Shown here one piece after another: positions 11,986 to 25,066 of a stretch of 64,000 nucleotides of DNA (the stretch's first letter is position 1; each line of letters starts with the position of its first letter). The notes under the pieces are model-generated. The model was not told the DNA's origin. It saw nothing but the letters and a program-made list of their open reading frames with translations, and did no database searches. The translations under genes and the position numbers were made by a program. This DNA comes from Hybos culiciformis (taxonomy: Eukaryota > Arthropoda > Insecta > Diptera > Hybotidae): positions 48,733,525 through 48,797,524 of the forward strand of contig OZ023273.1 in NCBI GenBank assembly GCA_964007475.1, given 5' to 3'.

Positions 11986-14900
11986 TATGTATGTATAAAT
12001 AGAGAATTAATGTTGTCATTAAAAATACTAGTAATCGTGTGCACTAGAAATTCTAATAAAATACTTTTTATTTTATTTTGATTTCGATGAACAATACAAT
12101 ATTATATATGTTGTAAAATTTGAAATTTTGTTTTCCATAATTTAAAGGTAAAATAAAGTAAATAAAATTTTCATACCTTGATTAAAAAGAATTATGAAAA
12201 TCGGTCCTTGAAAATGTGGACGGTACCAGTACCCTACCCACATAAAAATTTTTTCATAGAATTTAAATAGATTTAAATAAAATTTGTTAGATTATTTTAA
12301 CTTTTTTTTTTTCATAAAACCCATTATAAGTAAGTAGGTACCTAAAGTAATAAATAGAAAATAAATGTTCTGAACCAAAATAAAATATTAGGTACATCCG
12401 TTTAATCATATTTAAAAAGAAAATACTAGACTAGAATGTTTTATCTTACTTGTTGTTCTTAATCCACTTTGTTACTCATTTATTCTTGAAATTCGTATTT
12501 ATTCCTGAAATGAAAAATTGAAAATGAATTTTGTTAATCGTCTTAGTATTTATGTTAATTTAAATGCTTAGGTATATAGGTACTATATTTTGTAATTATT
12601 TATCATAATTATATATTTATCATAAAGCTTAAATTTTAATTTGTTCAAATTTTTTTTATCTATCAAATTTTACTCGCTCTATTACTTAACTAGTGACCTT
12701 GAAAAGCAATAAATGAAGGTTTACAGGGGATCAGCTTTATTCTAGCTATCTTAAGAATCTAAAGAGTTTCTGGAAGTTTTTTGAATTAGAGATTTTCAGA
12801 TTTGTTTGGTAAAAAATCATAAAATATTAAATTTAGGTATATTATTTTTAGATATTTACTTATATAAGTAGTATTTCTAGTTAAAAATTAGAGAAACATT
12901 TTGAGTTAAGTATATAGTTCATGTGTCAAAAAATTCATTATATATTTAAAGTTTTTAATGAAGTATCTAAGCATTTAAAGAAAATTTATAAATATGTACA
13001 TATCGAGGTACATATATAAAAAAACTATTATATCATTAATAGCTCTTAGTTTATTTCAATATATGTACTTAATTTCGATTATAATGGATAATTAAATCGT
13101 GACTCAATAATAATTCATAAATTTTCAATTTTTTTAATAACGTAAGTAAACATTCTACAGGAAAGTAAGTACTATAAAATAATTTATTTTTATTGGATTT
13201 TAATAAGTAAGTAAATAGGTATGTTGATTATAAAATGTTCGAATTAAAGTTTAAAAGCAAAGCTGGGACATTATAAAATTTCACTCAAATTTATTGATTT
13301 TAAGATAGTATGAAAATTACTTAGAAATAAGTATACGTTTTCTTAGACTTTCATTACATTTTTTCCGTAAGTTATAAGAATCGCTACCAAAATTTATCAA
13401 CAAACAATTCTAGTGCCAATGAAAAGCTTTTAATAATTTTAATAAAATCATATAATTTATTTTTATATAAAATAAATATTATTTAAATTTTTTTTTAATT
13501 ATTTATTTAAGTATTTTTAAAAGTTCTAAAAATTCACCGTAGCTAATGTGTTCATGCCAGGTGTTATGAATAATCATTCGAAATTTTTTATTTTTAATAT
13601 TCTGTAAAGCAATGCAATTATTATTAAAAATGCATGGTGTTATGCCCTTATCTTTGAAAGAACAATAACTATAATAATATAGAATAGAGAGTACTTTATG
13701 TATATAAAATAGGGCTAGTTTAAATTTATTTCTATTTCGCTTAAGGAAATAAATGATCCAAGTTTATAATTTAATGCGTATTTAAAAATGGGTGGGTAGA
13801 TAGAATTATTGCAAAATAATTCAAAAATAAATATTAAGTAAGAAATGGCGCTGAAAAAACCAATGCTTAGTAAGAAACAAAAATTAAGTTTAAATCATTA
13901 AGTAAGTATTTCAACTTTGTTCGTGGAAAGCGCGCAATCTTTTATTGAGGTTTAACATCAAATTTTGTAATTATTAACTGAATGCATGTAACTACTTATA
14001 TGTATAAATGATAACAAAGAGGAGAGGTTTTACTTATTTAAATGCTTGATAATAATAATTTATAAAAAAAAAATCGTATAGGTACTTAATCTAATTTATC
14101 ATTTTTATTTGAAATTAGTTACGGAAATATAAAGGTTCTACTTAATATAATAAAAATTCGATAAAATATTCTTAATCTTGTTTACTATTTTTATCAGATA
14201 CTTATTAGTTATGGGATTGTTATCTTACTTCGAAATTGGATTTTAATCACAAGTTGGGTGAATAACAATATTCTCTTTTTACTTGTATTATGAATATATA
14301 TATATATAAGTTAATACCGGTTAATAATTATCTGTTATTAAATGTTTAATACGTATTAGCTATAATTTGTAAATATAAAATATCTAATACAATATATGAT
14401 AGAAGTCAGTATACTCTATTCATAACTACTTAAGTATGCGTCATTTCTATATTAAAAATTATTATCACAAAGTTCATTATATTTCAACAATTATGTACAT
14501 CATACAAAGAGAAACTTAATCAAAAAAAAAAAAAAACTGTGTATAATATTTCATGATAAAAAATTAAATGTACCCATCTGAAAATAAAATAAAAAATACA
14601 AATTACTAACAATAATATTAGATTAGCTAAATGAAATGACAAAAAAAATAAATAGATTTCCCACAAAAATGCTAGACTACTTGGTGTCGATCACATTTAT
14701 ATGTTTATTTTTTTTTTTTTAATCAATTTCATCTAAAAATCCAACATTAGCAATCAGTGCTAGGTTTATACCTCGGTGTATACATACATAATACGTGGGG
14801 TCACAATATATACCAAAGGGTCGATTGAGCGTATATTTGCACCACATGCAAGTTATTTTATCAGAAAGCTTTAGAAATAGGTGCTGATCCGGCAGGTGGT

Positions 14901-17900
14901 GGCAATATTTAACTTTAATTCAATTACTTTTCATAATATTCCGTGCATATAAACAACAATAGTATTTGTAATACTAACTAGCCTAGAGTAAAACTGCGGT
15001 CAACCACCATGTAAGATAGTTGAGATAAAATGTTAATAAAATATACTTAATTCAGCGTATTCAGCGTCCAATTTTTTACTTAAGTAAATGTGAAAAAAAA
15101 TACTTTCACATTACCCAAGAACTTTAATCTAACGAAGTTGTTTTGTATGCAAATAAATATGTATACTTATATACTTAATAACTAGCTTTGGAAAAAATAT
15201 TTAGAAGAACTCTAAAAGCTAAGCTAAAAACTTTGCTAATTATTGACAACCTAACTAACATGAGTATGTGAAGTAATGATTCAGAGTTTGACTGTTATTA
15301 CGAGTACTCCGCACCAAGGCTTCTACATACATATAAAGATTGTCTCTTTAATTAGGTGAATACCTCTAATATTTAGAATTTTCGATAGAAATTTTTTATT
15401 ATAAATTACTGATTTGTTATGTACCTATTATGACTAACTACTTATTCATGAATTTGAAATGAAAACTGTCTCACCATATGTTGCGGTTTTTTTTTGTTTA
15501 ATTTTTTGAACTTTTGTATGAAAAACTAAATATTAAATAAAAATTTATGCACTATTAGTGTGTAACGAATATTGTAAATTTTTTATTTTTATTTTTTTTT
15601 ATATAAAATCAAGAAATATTATTTATTATTAAATGTTTTTATAGAAGGTTATTGCACCACTGTTATTAGCGACATGTCAAAGCAAAAAAATTATTATTTG
15701 TAAATGTCTTTCATTGCTTTAGGCTAGACTTGTAAGTGAAAAATAAATACTTTTAGTTTTAATGTACATAAAATTAAGATAAATAATATCTTTAACATAA
15801 AATTCGGAGGCTTTGATGACGATTGGTGAAAGTAACTATTTAATTGCCTAACATTGACTCAATCAAGAAATATTAATTTAAATATATCGTATAATAACTA
15901 CTTAAGTATTTATATAGTAGGTATATATTTATAACTATGAAGACACTACAAAGATATAAGTACAATATTTAATTTTAAATATAAATTAAATAAAAATAAA
16001 AATTGATCGACAATTTTCCATTCTCTTTTAGACAACTCAAATTAAAATTGTTCCTCGAAAAGATAGCAATCAAATAAATTAATTCTAAAAATGTATGCCA
16101 ACTTTTCACTAACTGATGCTCCTTCTTAATAATAGAAATTCTTGAAAATAAATTTATAATATACCTAATACAATATTCGAAATAAATCAAACATACAAAG
16201 TTTTGTCGTTTCCAAAAATTTAAATACTTATTTAAAGATTTAAAAAAAAAAAATAGGTCCGCCCCGCTTATTATCTTACCATTACAGATCCCACTATTCA
16301 CAGCCTGGTTGAATTGTATTTGTCCCATATCCGAATAAGAATAAGAAAAAATATTAAAAAAGTTCTTTAAGCTGGCATGTAAAAATCTTTAAATCGCGGT
16401 GTCGTGCATACATTTCTCTGAAAGTATCATGTTTACAAACTTAACTAGTTAAATTTGCAATTGGGTCATAATTTTTTATTTTAAATACATTTTCATAATA
16501 TGAAAAACTAAATTTAGGCTGAAAAGAATTTTAAATATTTCAATTTTTAAATAAATTTAATACACAAAAATAAAATTAATTAAGTTTACTTATTGATGAA
16601 AAGAATAAAATTGAATAAAACTTGCCAAATCAATTAGATTTAATGGGCAATAAGTTACTCCCAATGAAAACGAATAACATATTACAACTTTGATATATTT
16701 ACAGAATCGATTCAATTGATTTTTTTCTGTATATTTAAATTACGTGTACATCACAAATTCATTTTGCAATCAAAATACTGTTTAAAAAAAAATTGATAGA
16801 ATGATGTGAACATACTGCAAATGTTATAATATTTTTTAAATAAAATCGAGAATAAAATTAAGTAAGTCTATATAAGTATAAGTATATATATAAATTTATT
16901 TATTGAAATCATTATATTTACCTAAGTTATTATATTTATAAATGGTAAATGTATTCCTTCAATGTTATAAAGAACTACATGTCGTGAAGATACTTGTATA
17001 CATAGTTTTTTCCAACATTATCAAAGGAAAAATTAAAAGTTTTTGGGGAAAAAAAAAGTTAAGTACCTACTTAAATAAATTCTACAAATATGAGTAACTA
17101 AGTACATATAAAATATATATAACTATAAAAAATTCCACACAAAGAAATGTAAGTAATAAAATTTTCCGGAAAATTGTATACATACTTAGGTATTTTTTTT
17201 TTTCTAAATGATGTTCATTTATACAATGACTAATAACAATAATAAATATTTAAATTCGAATATAAGCATAAAGTAAGTATGAAAATTTAATAACTTTTCT
17301 GATAAATATTTAGTTTAACAGATATTTGGTTCACTTAAATCTAATTTTAATTTTAATTTTTGAGAACTTGACCATGATAACAATTTTGTTATCCTAGATT
17401 ATTCAACTAAGTATAATAATATCGAAGATAATACTTATAAGTAGATATTTTTATAACAACATACCTAAGTATAAAAAAGTATTTATCTTTTTTGTAAAAT
17501 ACTTGGTCTGAAAAAAATTGTCATAGATAAAGATAATACATAGTTAGGTAGGTATAGAACAAACGTATTATGAATTTTTAATTTTTATAATTTTGAATAT
17601 TTTCTCATTTTCTCTTTGTTAAAAAAAACTAACACATTTTACTTAAAATAAAAATTGGTTTGATTTGTAAAATCAAACTAACTAAACCAGGGCAAATTCT
17701 AATAACATTCAATGATTACAAATGAACTACCTACTTACTTATGTGATTCAAATTATAATTTATATTTATATAAGTACAATCAACATTTAGAAAATGAAAA
17801 GTTACACATTTATATTATATATACCTATACACTTATCTAAGTATATTTTTGTAAGATTTTAAGATAATGAAATTTCTTTTGGAAAATAAATTAACAAAAT

Positions 17901-18677
17901 TTTAATATTTATCTAAAACCGTGGTAATAAATAAATTCACTAAAAACATGATAAGCATGTTTAGATATTGTATTTACTTATGTATGCTCATAAGTACTTA
18001 CTTATTATTTTTTGTAAATAAACAAAATTTTGAATTTGTTCGGAAATGAGAACAAAGATGGAAAGTACATATTGCATCGGATACTTCCAGTGAGCATGAT
18101 TAATCTAAATTTAATAATTTTGGTAAAATAAGGTAAGAATCTAAATACTTACTTAGGTATTTTATTTTTCTTAGTAATATTTATTTCAATCCTAATTTCA
18201 CCCAAAAAATTGGTATATTACCAGTTGGAATCTAACTTACCATCCTACTAATTGTACAGAATATTGGAATCACAAAGAGAAGTTGTGTCTGGTACATTAC
18301 CTAAGTACTTGTATATACATACATATTTTCGACTTTGTAGTAAGTTAGATATAAAAAAAAAGTAAAAAAAAAAAACAAATAATGAACTTCAATTTTATAA
18401 TATTATTAACAAGTTTTCAGTTGACGGTGTTCCTTTTAAAAATTATGATTATTTCCGTGAGATAGCAAGAATACACGACTAGTGAGTTATAGTTACTTAC
18501 ACTTTAAATTTTTTTAAAACTATTTTATTCTAATTAAATACGATTATTATTTTTTATTTTTTATACTTATTTCAACATTGAGTATCTAAGCTTATTAAAT
18601 ACAAATAAAAAATTTGTACCAAATAATTTTTCATGCAGAAACAATGTTTTATTTTCATTGATTTTAGTTATAGTTTA
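11986..18677. other. Long AT-rich stretch without genes, rich in AAGTAAGTA/TACTTACTT-type words
   Basis: No exon, RNA gene or clear transposon end was recognised. TAAGTA and ACTTA words, often joined as TACTTAAGTA or AAGTAAGTA, recur very often from about 12.3 kb onward. The less AT-rich part at 14750-15010 was inspected and yielded no recognisable protein. The 117-codon minus-strand open frame at 15975-16328 has biased composition and no recognisable motif. Confidence 0.45.
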
Positions 18678-18914
18678 CCATTGATTAAGAACACTACAAA
18701 GAATTATCAGTTAGATACCTACAACTTTTTTTCGTGTTTTTATTTGAAGGTGTTAGTACTTACTTATAAATAAAATAAGTGATAAGTAGTTATCAATAAG
18801 TAAGTATATACATATATGGAAAGAATTTTATTTTGTTTAAATAAACAAAAAAAAAAACTGTGCAAAAAATGTTGTATGAAATTGACTATCTTTATGCATT
18901 CTTAATACTTACTT
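18678..18914. mobile_element. Degenerate copy of the CCATNGATTAAGAA MITE family
   Basis: The element starts after a TA with CCATTGATTAAGAA and contains TTATTTGAAGGTGTTAGTA, ATGGAAAGAATTTTATTT and ATGTTGTATGAA in the same order as the element at 22712-22930. The right end is eroded, so the boundary is approximate. Confidence 0.55.
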
Positions 18915-19120
18915 TCAGTATTAAAAACTTTTTCACGAATAATGAAATTAATGTAATGATTGGATTGGAACAACAATAAAACTTTTTATATTAACGTCAC
19001 CCAAAATTATAATTATTTATTTACTTAAGTAAGTAAGTATATACTTATTTCTGATTTTTTAAATGTCAAATAGAAAATAGAAGTTATCAATTTAAATTAA
19101 TATTAATACTTATAGTTTAA

Positions 19121-19749
19121 GGTCGGTATTCAACTGGAGATAAAATCAACTTTTTCATATAAAATTTTATCTGAGATAAATTTTAATTGAGTGAATTTAA
19201 TTTATCGGTACCCAACTGAAGATAAATGGAAATTTATCTGAGTAAAAATTGTATGAAAAAAAAATTGTATATTTTCACTCAAATAAATTTTATTTCAAAA
19301 ATTTATCTTGCAAAGAATGTTTTGAACATTCTTTTCAAGATAAATTTTGACATTACGTCGTGTAAAAAGAATTTGACGTTTGTTGTTTGAAGAAAACAAA
19401 CAAAAATCAGAAAATTAAATAATATTGGTAAAATTAATTAAATAAAATGGATGAAAGTTGGGAGGTAAGTAAATTAAAAATAAAATTGTTTAGGTTGTTT
19501 TTATCAAAATATATTTTTCTAGGTGGATTTTTTTAAAAACAATTTTTTTGTAAACAACCATTTTTCAATTTAGAAATTATAATTTATTATTATGCTTTTT
19601 TTTAAATAATTATTGTTATTTTTAAAATCATATGTCAAGTGTCAAGTACATAAAGTCAGAAAGTCATGTGTCAATTTTTATCCCACTCAATAATGTTCCT
19701 TTTCAAGATAAAATTTATCTTGTACTTTATCTTCAGTTGAATACCGGCC
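19121..19749. mobile_element. TTAA-flanked DNA element (629 bp) with 28-bp class inverted ends
   Basis: The left end GGTCGGTATTCAACTGGAG and the reverse complement of the right end, GGCCGGTATTCAACTGAAG, match with two differences, and the match runs on into GATAAA. TTAA flanks both sides (19117-19120 and 19750-19753), which fits a piggyBac-like TTAA duplication; a Harbinger-like origin is an alternative because the termini start with GG. A second end-like motif, CGGTACCCAACTGAAGATAA, lies inside at about 19206. The element holds a start codon with a splice donor (separate entry) but no transposase. Confidence 0.75.
19447..19464 (+). pseudogene. Possible orphan first exon (MDESWE) inside the TTAA element
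   Basis: An AAAATGG-context ATG opens six codons, MDESWE, followed immediately by GTAAGT, a strong splice donor. It sits mid-element, downstream of a non-coding leader. It may be the surviving first exon of an element-encoded gene whose remaining exons were deleted. The exon is very short and could be chance. Confidence 0.3.
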
Positions 19750-19753
19750 TTAA

Positions 19754-22709
19754 AATAAAACTGAAAAATCAAAAAAAATTCGAAATAAGTTTAAATAAAA
19801 GTTATTTTTCTTTTAATTGACAAATATTTTTTTGACTACTTTTATAACAAAGTATTATCAATTGAATGCGACATGAAATTAATAAATATATCGATAAAAT
19901 TATAAAATAACGAATATACCTAATATACTTATTAGGTAAGTACTTTTTTTTATTATTAAGTAGGTATATTATTATCATGATTTGTTCTTATCAATTAAAC
20001 AAAATTTTCCTTAGTTAACTTGATAATGGCTTTATAACCAATTTTGATAAAAATATTTTGTTACAGTTAGTGAATTAGTACTGGACTTATTGAATTTAAT
20101 ACCATATTTGGAAAAAAAAAATCGGGAAAAACTGTATAACTAAGTACTACCCAAATATTTTTTTTCACGAATTAAATTTTAAATTAACATCAATCCGAGC
20201 ATCAATCCTTTTTAGTCAATAAGTATATATCCTCGTAAATACCTAATTATTGAGGTAATTAATATTTTAAAACCAAATCATTGGAGTTTCGGTCCTAGAT
20301 TAAAAATTAGCAGTTATTATTCTTTGTAAAAACGTTAAACTCAAAGAAACCTCAGATAAAGACTAAGTACTTAAGGTAATTCCATTATATAAAAATAGAT
20401 TTCATAATTGAGTATGCCTCAGGTAGATAAGTAAGTATCTTAAAATTTTATCACACTCCTACTATGACTTTCGAAATTTGTTTCCGTAAATACCAAAGTA
20501 TTTTAACACGTGACATTAAATTTATTATAAATACCTACTTAATAAGAATTATTTCGCTGCAAAAATGTCATCCGGCCTAGATTTCTATTTTCACGCTTAA
20601 CAATAATATTTTCTAAGAAAAACATTGTTGAACGAATCACTTTTGAATTTGATTCATCATTTTATAGAATATAATAATGTTCTATGTTATATTATCTGCT
20701 GAACAGAATATAAACTATGCATATAAGTAACTATAAATTAATAAGTAAGTACTTATACTTAAGTATTAACATAGGATTTGATAATAAAGTAATCTCTTAC
20801 TCCATTCTGATTTCCAATAATTTGTCTGTAAGTAAGTTAATATTTTCGTGTCATTTCGAATAATTTTATCCTTATGAAAATTTTGAAAAATTATTATCAA
20901 ACTAAAAACATAAATAGCATATTACACTCGATATTACACCTAAACACAATTAAAAGTATTAAAAAAAAGTCTAAATAGGTATAAGTACTTATATGTCGAG
21001 GTATACGTACTTATAAGTTACATCGTTAGTTACATATTTAATTAATCTTAATTTTTTTTTCTTAAATTTAGAATTAAAAATTTTATTATTCAATCTCTTT
21101 CAGTTCATTATCTCTCAATGAATTTTTCTTTATTTTTTTGTTGTTAGTTCAAGTATTTTGTTGTCTGCCCACGTAGATTTTGTCATTAACCGACAATAAT
21201 TAACATTTTACAAAAATCAGACAGAATGCGACAGAATGTAATGTTTTTTTTTAGCGATTTAAAAACCACCAACCTAAGAATATATTATGTATATACTTAC
21301 TTTTGACATACTTATATAATTTATATTAATATATAGGAGTATACATTTTTTTTTGTTATTTTTTTAAACTAATATTATTGTCTTCAAAATTAAATTTTTT
21401 TTCTTTTAAATATTTAATTTCGTTTTATCACAATGAATGGCAATTATTATTCATATCTTTAATAACTCAATATACATTTTTTTTTATTTTGATCCAATTA
21501 AATTAAAAAAAAAAAAAAAACAACAACAACAAAAACACACAATATTTTTTAAGGCAACAAAGAAATCTTAAAGAATATCAGCAAATCAACATAAAAAAAA
21601 AAAAAAATATATCTAAATAATAATCTACATACACAGTGAAACAGATTTTTAAAAAATAAATTTTCTTTCACTTTTACTTGTTTTTTAACTAAAGACAGAG
21701 GAAGAATTGTAATGTTTTTAAATCTGATATTTTGGGATTATATTTTGTATTCATTGTTTACATTTAATAAAAGTTTCTAGTGAGTATATTATTAGGTTTA
21801 TAATTTAAGTAAGTATAACGTATAAGTAAGTATCAACTAATTGTTTATGCTTTCTGATTCATTATTATATACTTAAGTAATTAAATTTCCTGTGAATGAA
21901 ATATGTAATGAAGGTGATAGACATGATGATTGAAAGATAGAAAAATCCTCGGAAAAATCCAAAAAACAAGAAGATAATACTCAAGAATTTTGGCACTTAA
22001 TATAATAGAAAACAACATCATCAAATAAAAAATAATAAATTACATTCCCAAGTAAAGAAATTGTTAAAAAGTAGAAAATTCGAAAAACAAGGATATACTT
22101 AAGAGTATTCTTTATGCAAGCAAGTAATAACTACTTATAAGAAGTTAAATTAGCATTTGCTTACTTATGTTTATTCGGTTTATTCAGAAGATAGTTAGGT
22201 TTTGGAAATATATAAGGGCACTACTACTAATTAAAATCACAAAAACCGCAAGAACCGTATGGAAGGAATATTTTTATCGAACAAAAAAATTAATTTAATT
22301 TTAATTTTTTTATGTTATGATTCTAATCTAAAATAATTTGATCCGGTAACATGTAGAACCTATCTTTTAATAGGTACCTACTTTAATAAGTTAAATAAGT
22401 AAAGTAAAGAAATCCAAAGCTTCAACAACCGACTTTCGAGACTCTGTTGATGGCCGACATATACTTAGAAGTTGAAAATATTTTAAATAGTTAGTCTTCT
22501 CTTCACAATCAGTAACATTAAATATAATTAATGAAATTCTTTACTAAAACAAGAAACAATTTAACCACAACAAGGACATCTTTTGGCAAGTGATAAACGT
22601 TTAGAATATTGACTCAAATACTCTTTCCAAAATTGAAACTGTTTTGTTACCACAAAAATTCTACATGAGAAGGTATCCCAAATTTCTTTTTTCAATCGTA
22701 GGTACCTAA
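19754..22709. other. AT-rich stretch without genes
   Basis: No exon or transposon end was recognised. The TAAGTA/ACTTA word density stays high. Homopolymer and CAA-type low-complexity runs occur near 21505-21545. Confidence 0.45.
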
Positions 22710-22711
22710 TA

Positions 22712-22930
22712 CCAAAGATTAAGAATACAGAAAGATGGGAAGCTTCATACGACCTTATTTTTGGTATTTTTATGTGAATGTGTTAGTAAAACAAAATAAA
22801 ATACGTGATAATTATCAATATATGAAAAGAATTTTATTTAGTTTTACTAACACCTTCACATAAAAATACCAAAAAAGACTGAAAAAATGTTGTATGAAGC
22901 TTCCAATCTTTCTGTATTCTTAATCTATGG
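22712..22930. mobile_element. TA-flanked MITE (219 bp), long inverted arms
   Basis: The left end CCAAAGATTAAGAATACAGA and right end CTGTATTCTTAATCTATGG are inverted, each flanked by TA (22710-22711 and 22931-22932), as in Tc1/mariner. The inverted similarity continues inwards (GAAGCTTCATAC, TTTTGGTATTTTTATGTGAA, GTGTTAGTAAAAC), so nearly the whole element folds into a hairpin. A degenerate sibling lies at 18678-18914. Confidence 0.75.
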
Positions 22931-22932
22931 TA

Positions 22933-23752
22933 ATACTTACCAGTTGTTATTTTGAATAGCATCACTGCATTTAAGTATTCTATATTCTATACCTACCTAC
23001 CTATCTAAGTGTACACAATTCGACTAAGTAAATATATTTAATTTTCTCCGATAACACCGGTACACACCATAAAAGAAAACATGTAGTTACCAATTCTTTG
23101 AAAAATTAAAATATACCTACCTAGGATAAACAAAAGTGATTTCAACTTCAAACTAAATGAATGACATGACATTGAAAAAAATTAATATAATTATAAGTTT
23201 ACTAGGTAGGTAGATAGTTATAGTTAATTATTATTATTATTTATTTTTTTGAAGGCCTTAATCTATAAAATCTGTATAACGAATGATGTCACGCTTTATT
23301 AAAGAAATAAAATGACATATAATGTAAAACTTGTTGTTGACGAATTATTCGAAAGTTTTTGTATCCTCACACCTAACTGCTTCTCCTCTACCTATATATT
23401 TTTATTCCAAATAACCGGCAAACAAAAAAAAACATCATTCTTCAAAATTTAATTTAGGAAATATACACCTTAATGTCTAATTTTTCTTAAACCCATTAAA
23501 AACATTTTTACTCTTTCTAATAAATTTTTGCGGCGTCAGACTTCTTTCCTCGTCGAAATCACAAAAAAAAAAAAACTAAATATCTTTAATTTCAGTTTTT
23601 TTTTTTTTGTTTTTATTTTTTTTCCCCAATTCGTTCATTCGTTTCATGAAATTTTATCTACATAACAAAAAAACCAAAAAACAAAAAAATTTAACACACT
23701 AAAAATAAATTTTTAAACAAAAAAAAATATAAATTGCATAACTTTTACTTAC
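22933..23752. other. AT-rich stretch, end of putative Mical intron 1
   Basis: No recognised gene. It contains long A and T runs. Its right edge is the candidate minus-strand donor described in the next entry. Confidence 0.4.
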
Positions 23753-24420
23753 AGGAGGCGACAAAAAGAAAATTTAATATCCACTCGAAGCTCGATAAAT
23801 TTGTGAAATCAATTTTTTTTTTTATCCAAGAAAATATTTATTACAGGAAAATTGCAGAAATAAATTCATTAGCAAAAAAAAAAATTATTTTTTTTTCTCT
23901 TTAAATCGAAAAGAAAATATACTTTTTTCTCTATTTGAAAAAAAATTTTCTTTTCTAATGATTTCCCTATAATTGATTTAATTAATTAAATTTTTAATAT
24001 TATATGACAAATTAAAAAAAAAAATACAAAGTATTTTTAGTTAAATATTTTTAAAATAATTTCTTTATATTATATTTTATTTTAAGTTAAGTTATGCTTT
24101 TATGATTTATGATTTATGAAAAAAAAAAAAAAAAAAACTTTTTTTTTAATTTTCCTTTTACGGTCGCAAATATTAAAAATTTCGATTTCGGTTTAATTTC
24201 TTCTTTTTTTTTTGTTTTCGATTTTTTAATTTAAAATTAATTTTTCTCTTTTTTTTTTTGTGTAAAAAAAACTAAAAATTCTTTAAAATTTATATTTATA
24301 TACTCGAATCGATCACGACTTTTTCACAATCACTGACAGTATGACAGCAGTGAAGAAAAATATTAAAAATATTAAAATTAATAGTGTGCTTCTGAGAGCC
24401 AAATAGAAATATTCCTGTTG
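23753..24420 (-). other. Mical: Candidate Mical 5'UTR exon ending at a strong donor
   Basis: On the minus strand CTCCT is followed by GTAAGTAAAAG, with the donor G at 23752. The first coding exon of Mical starts right after an acceptor at 2006-2007, so an upstream non-coding exon must exist, and this is the best donor I noticed before the REXO1 gene. The upstream limit (transcription start) is a guess. Nothing but the donor supports it directly. Confidence 0.3.
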
Positions 24421-24649
24421 GGTGAAATTGAATGCAACTTGATAATGGCGAACATGAATTTTCGCATAAGAAATATTTCACTCATCTCATTTTTTTTTTA
24501 TCAAAATCATTTTTTCAATAGATGGCATCATTTGGCCCGCCATTCCATAGTTTCAGATCATTATGGTTTGGTTAAATTCGACGCGATGCAAGTGACGCAA
24601 GAAATGTTAAACATATGAAAATGTATGGACGCGAACAGTCTCGATGTTA

Positions 24650-24800
24650 TGCTGAAAACACAATTGGGGCGACGGCGACGGCGACAGCGATTTTTCATAT
24701 AAAAAAATCGCCTCAATTGTTTCATTCTCATACAAATATATGGTTTTTGACAGTCGCTATCGCTGTCGCCGTCGCTGTCGCCCCAATTGTGTTTTCAGCA
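24650..24800. mobile_element. MITE (151 bp) with (GGCGAC)n-containing inverted ends, TTA target duplication
   Basis: The left end starts TGCTGAAAACACAATTGGGG and the right end is its reverse complement. About 41 bp match with one mismatch, running through GGCGAC repeats to ACAGCGA. TTA flanks both sides (24647-24649 and 24801-24803), matching the 3-bp duplication of PIF/Harbinger elements, though the terminal bases do not prove that family. Three minus- and plus-strand open frames here are fortuitous. Confidence 0.7.
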
Positions 24801-25004
24801 TTAACGTTAATTGCGCGATTATATAGCCTTTCGCGTCATTAACGTTTCCGTCGCGTCCGTTGCGTCGAGTTTGCCCAGGCGGTTATACATCATCATATTT
24901 TTTGTTTTTTCATTTCTAAATAAATTTAATCGAAATGAGAAAATTAACAGAACGTGAAATATTTTGGTGTCAAATTCGTCTTATTCTAAATTAAACTTTT
25001 GCAT

Positions 25005-25066
25005 AGAGGCGACGTTTTTATATGAAAAATCGCTGTCGCCGTCGTCGTCGCCCCAATTGTGTTTTC
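25005..25066. repeat. Related single end of the (GGCGAC)n MITE family
   Basis: ATATGAAAAATCGCTGTCGCC, further GTCGTCGTCGCC and CCAATTGTGTTTTCA repeat the right end and inner part of the 151-bp MITE in the same orientation. AGGCGACGTTTTT to the left resembles the inner text of that MITE. No matching opposite end was found, so this is a truncated or diverged copy. Confidence 0.6.

Noticed and set aside
15975..16328. 117-codon minus-strand open frame
   Set aside because: It is biased to Ile/Asn/Phe/Lys as expected of AT-rich non-coding DNA, with no motif and no splice context.
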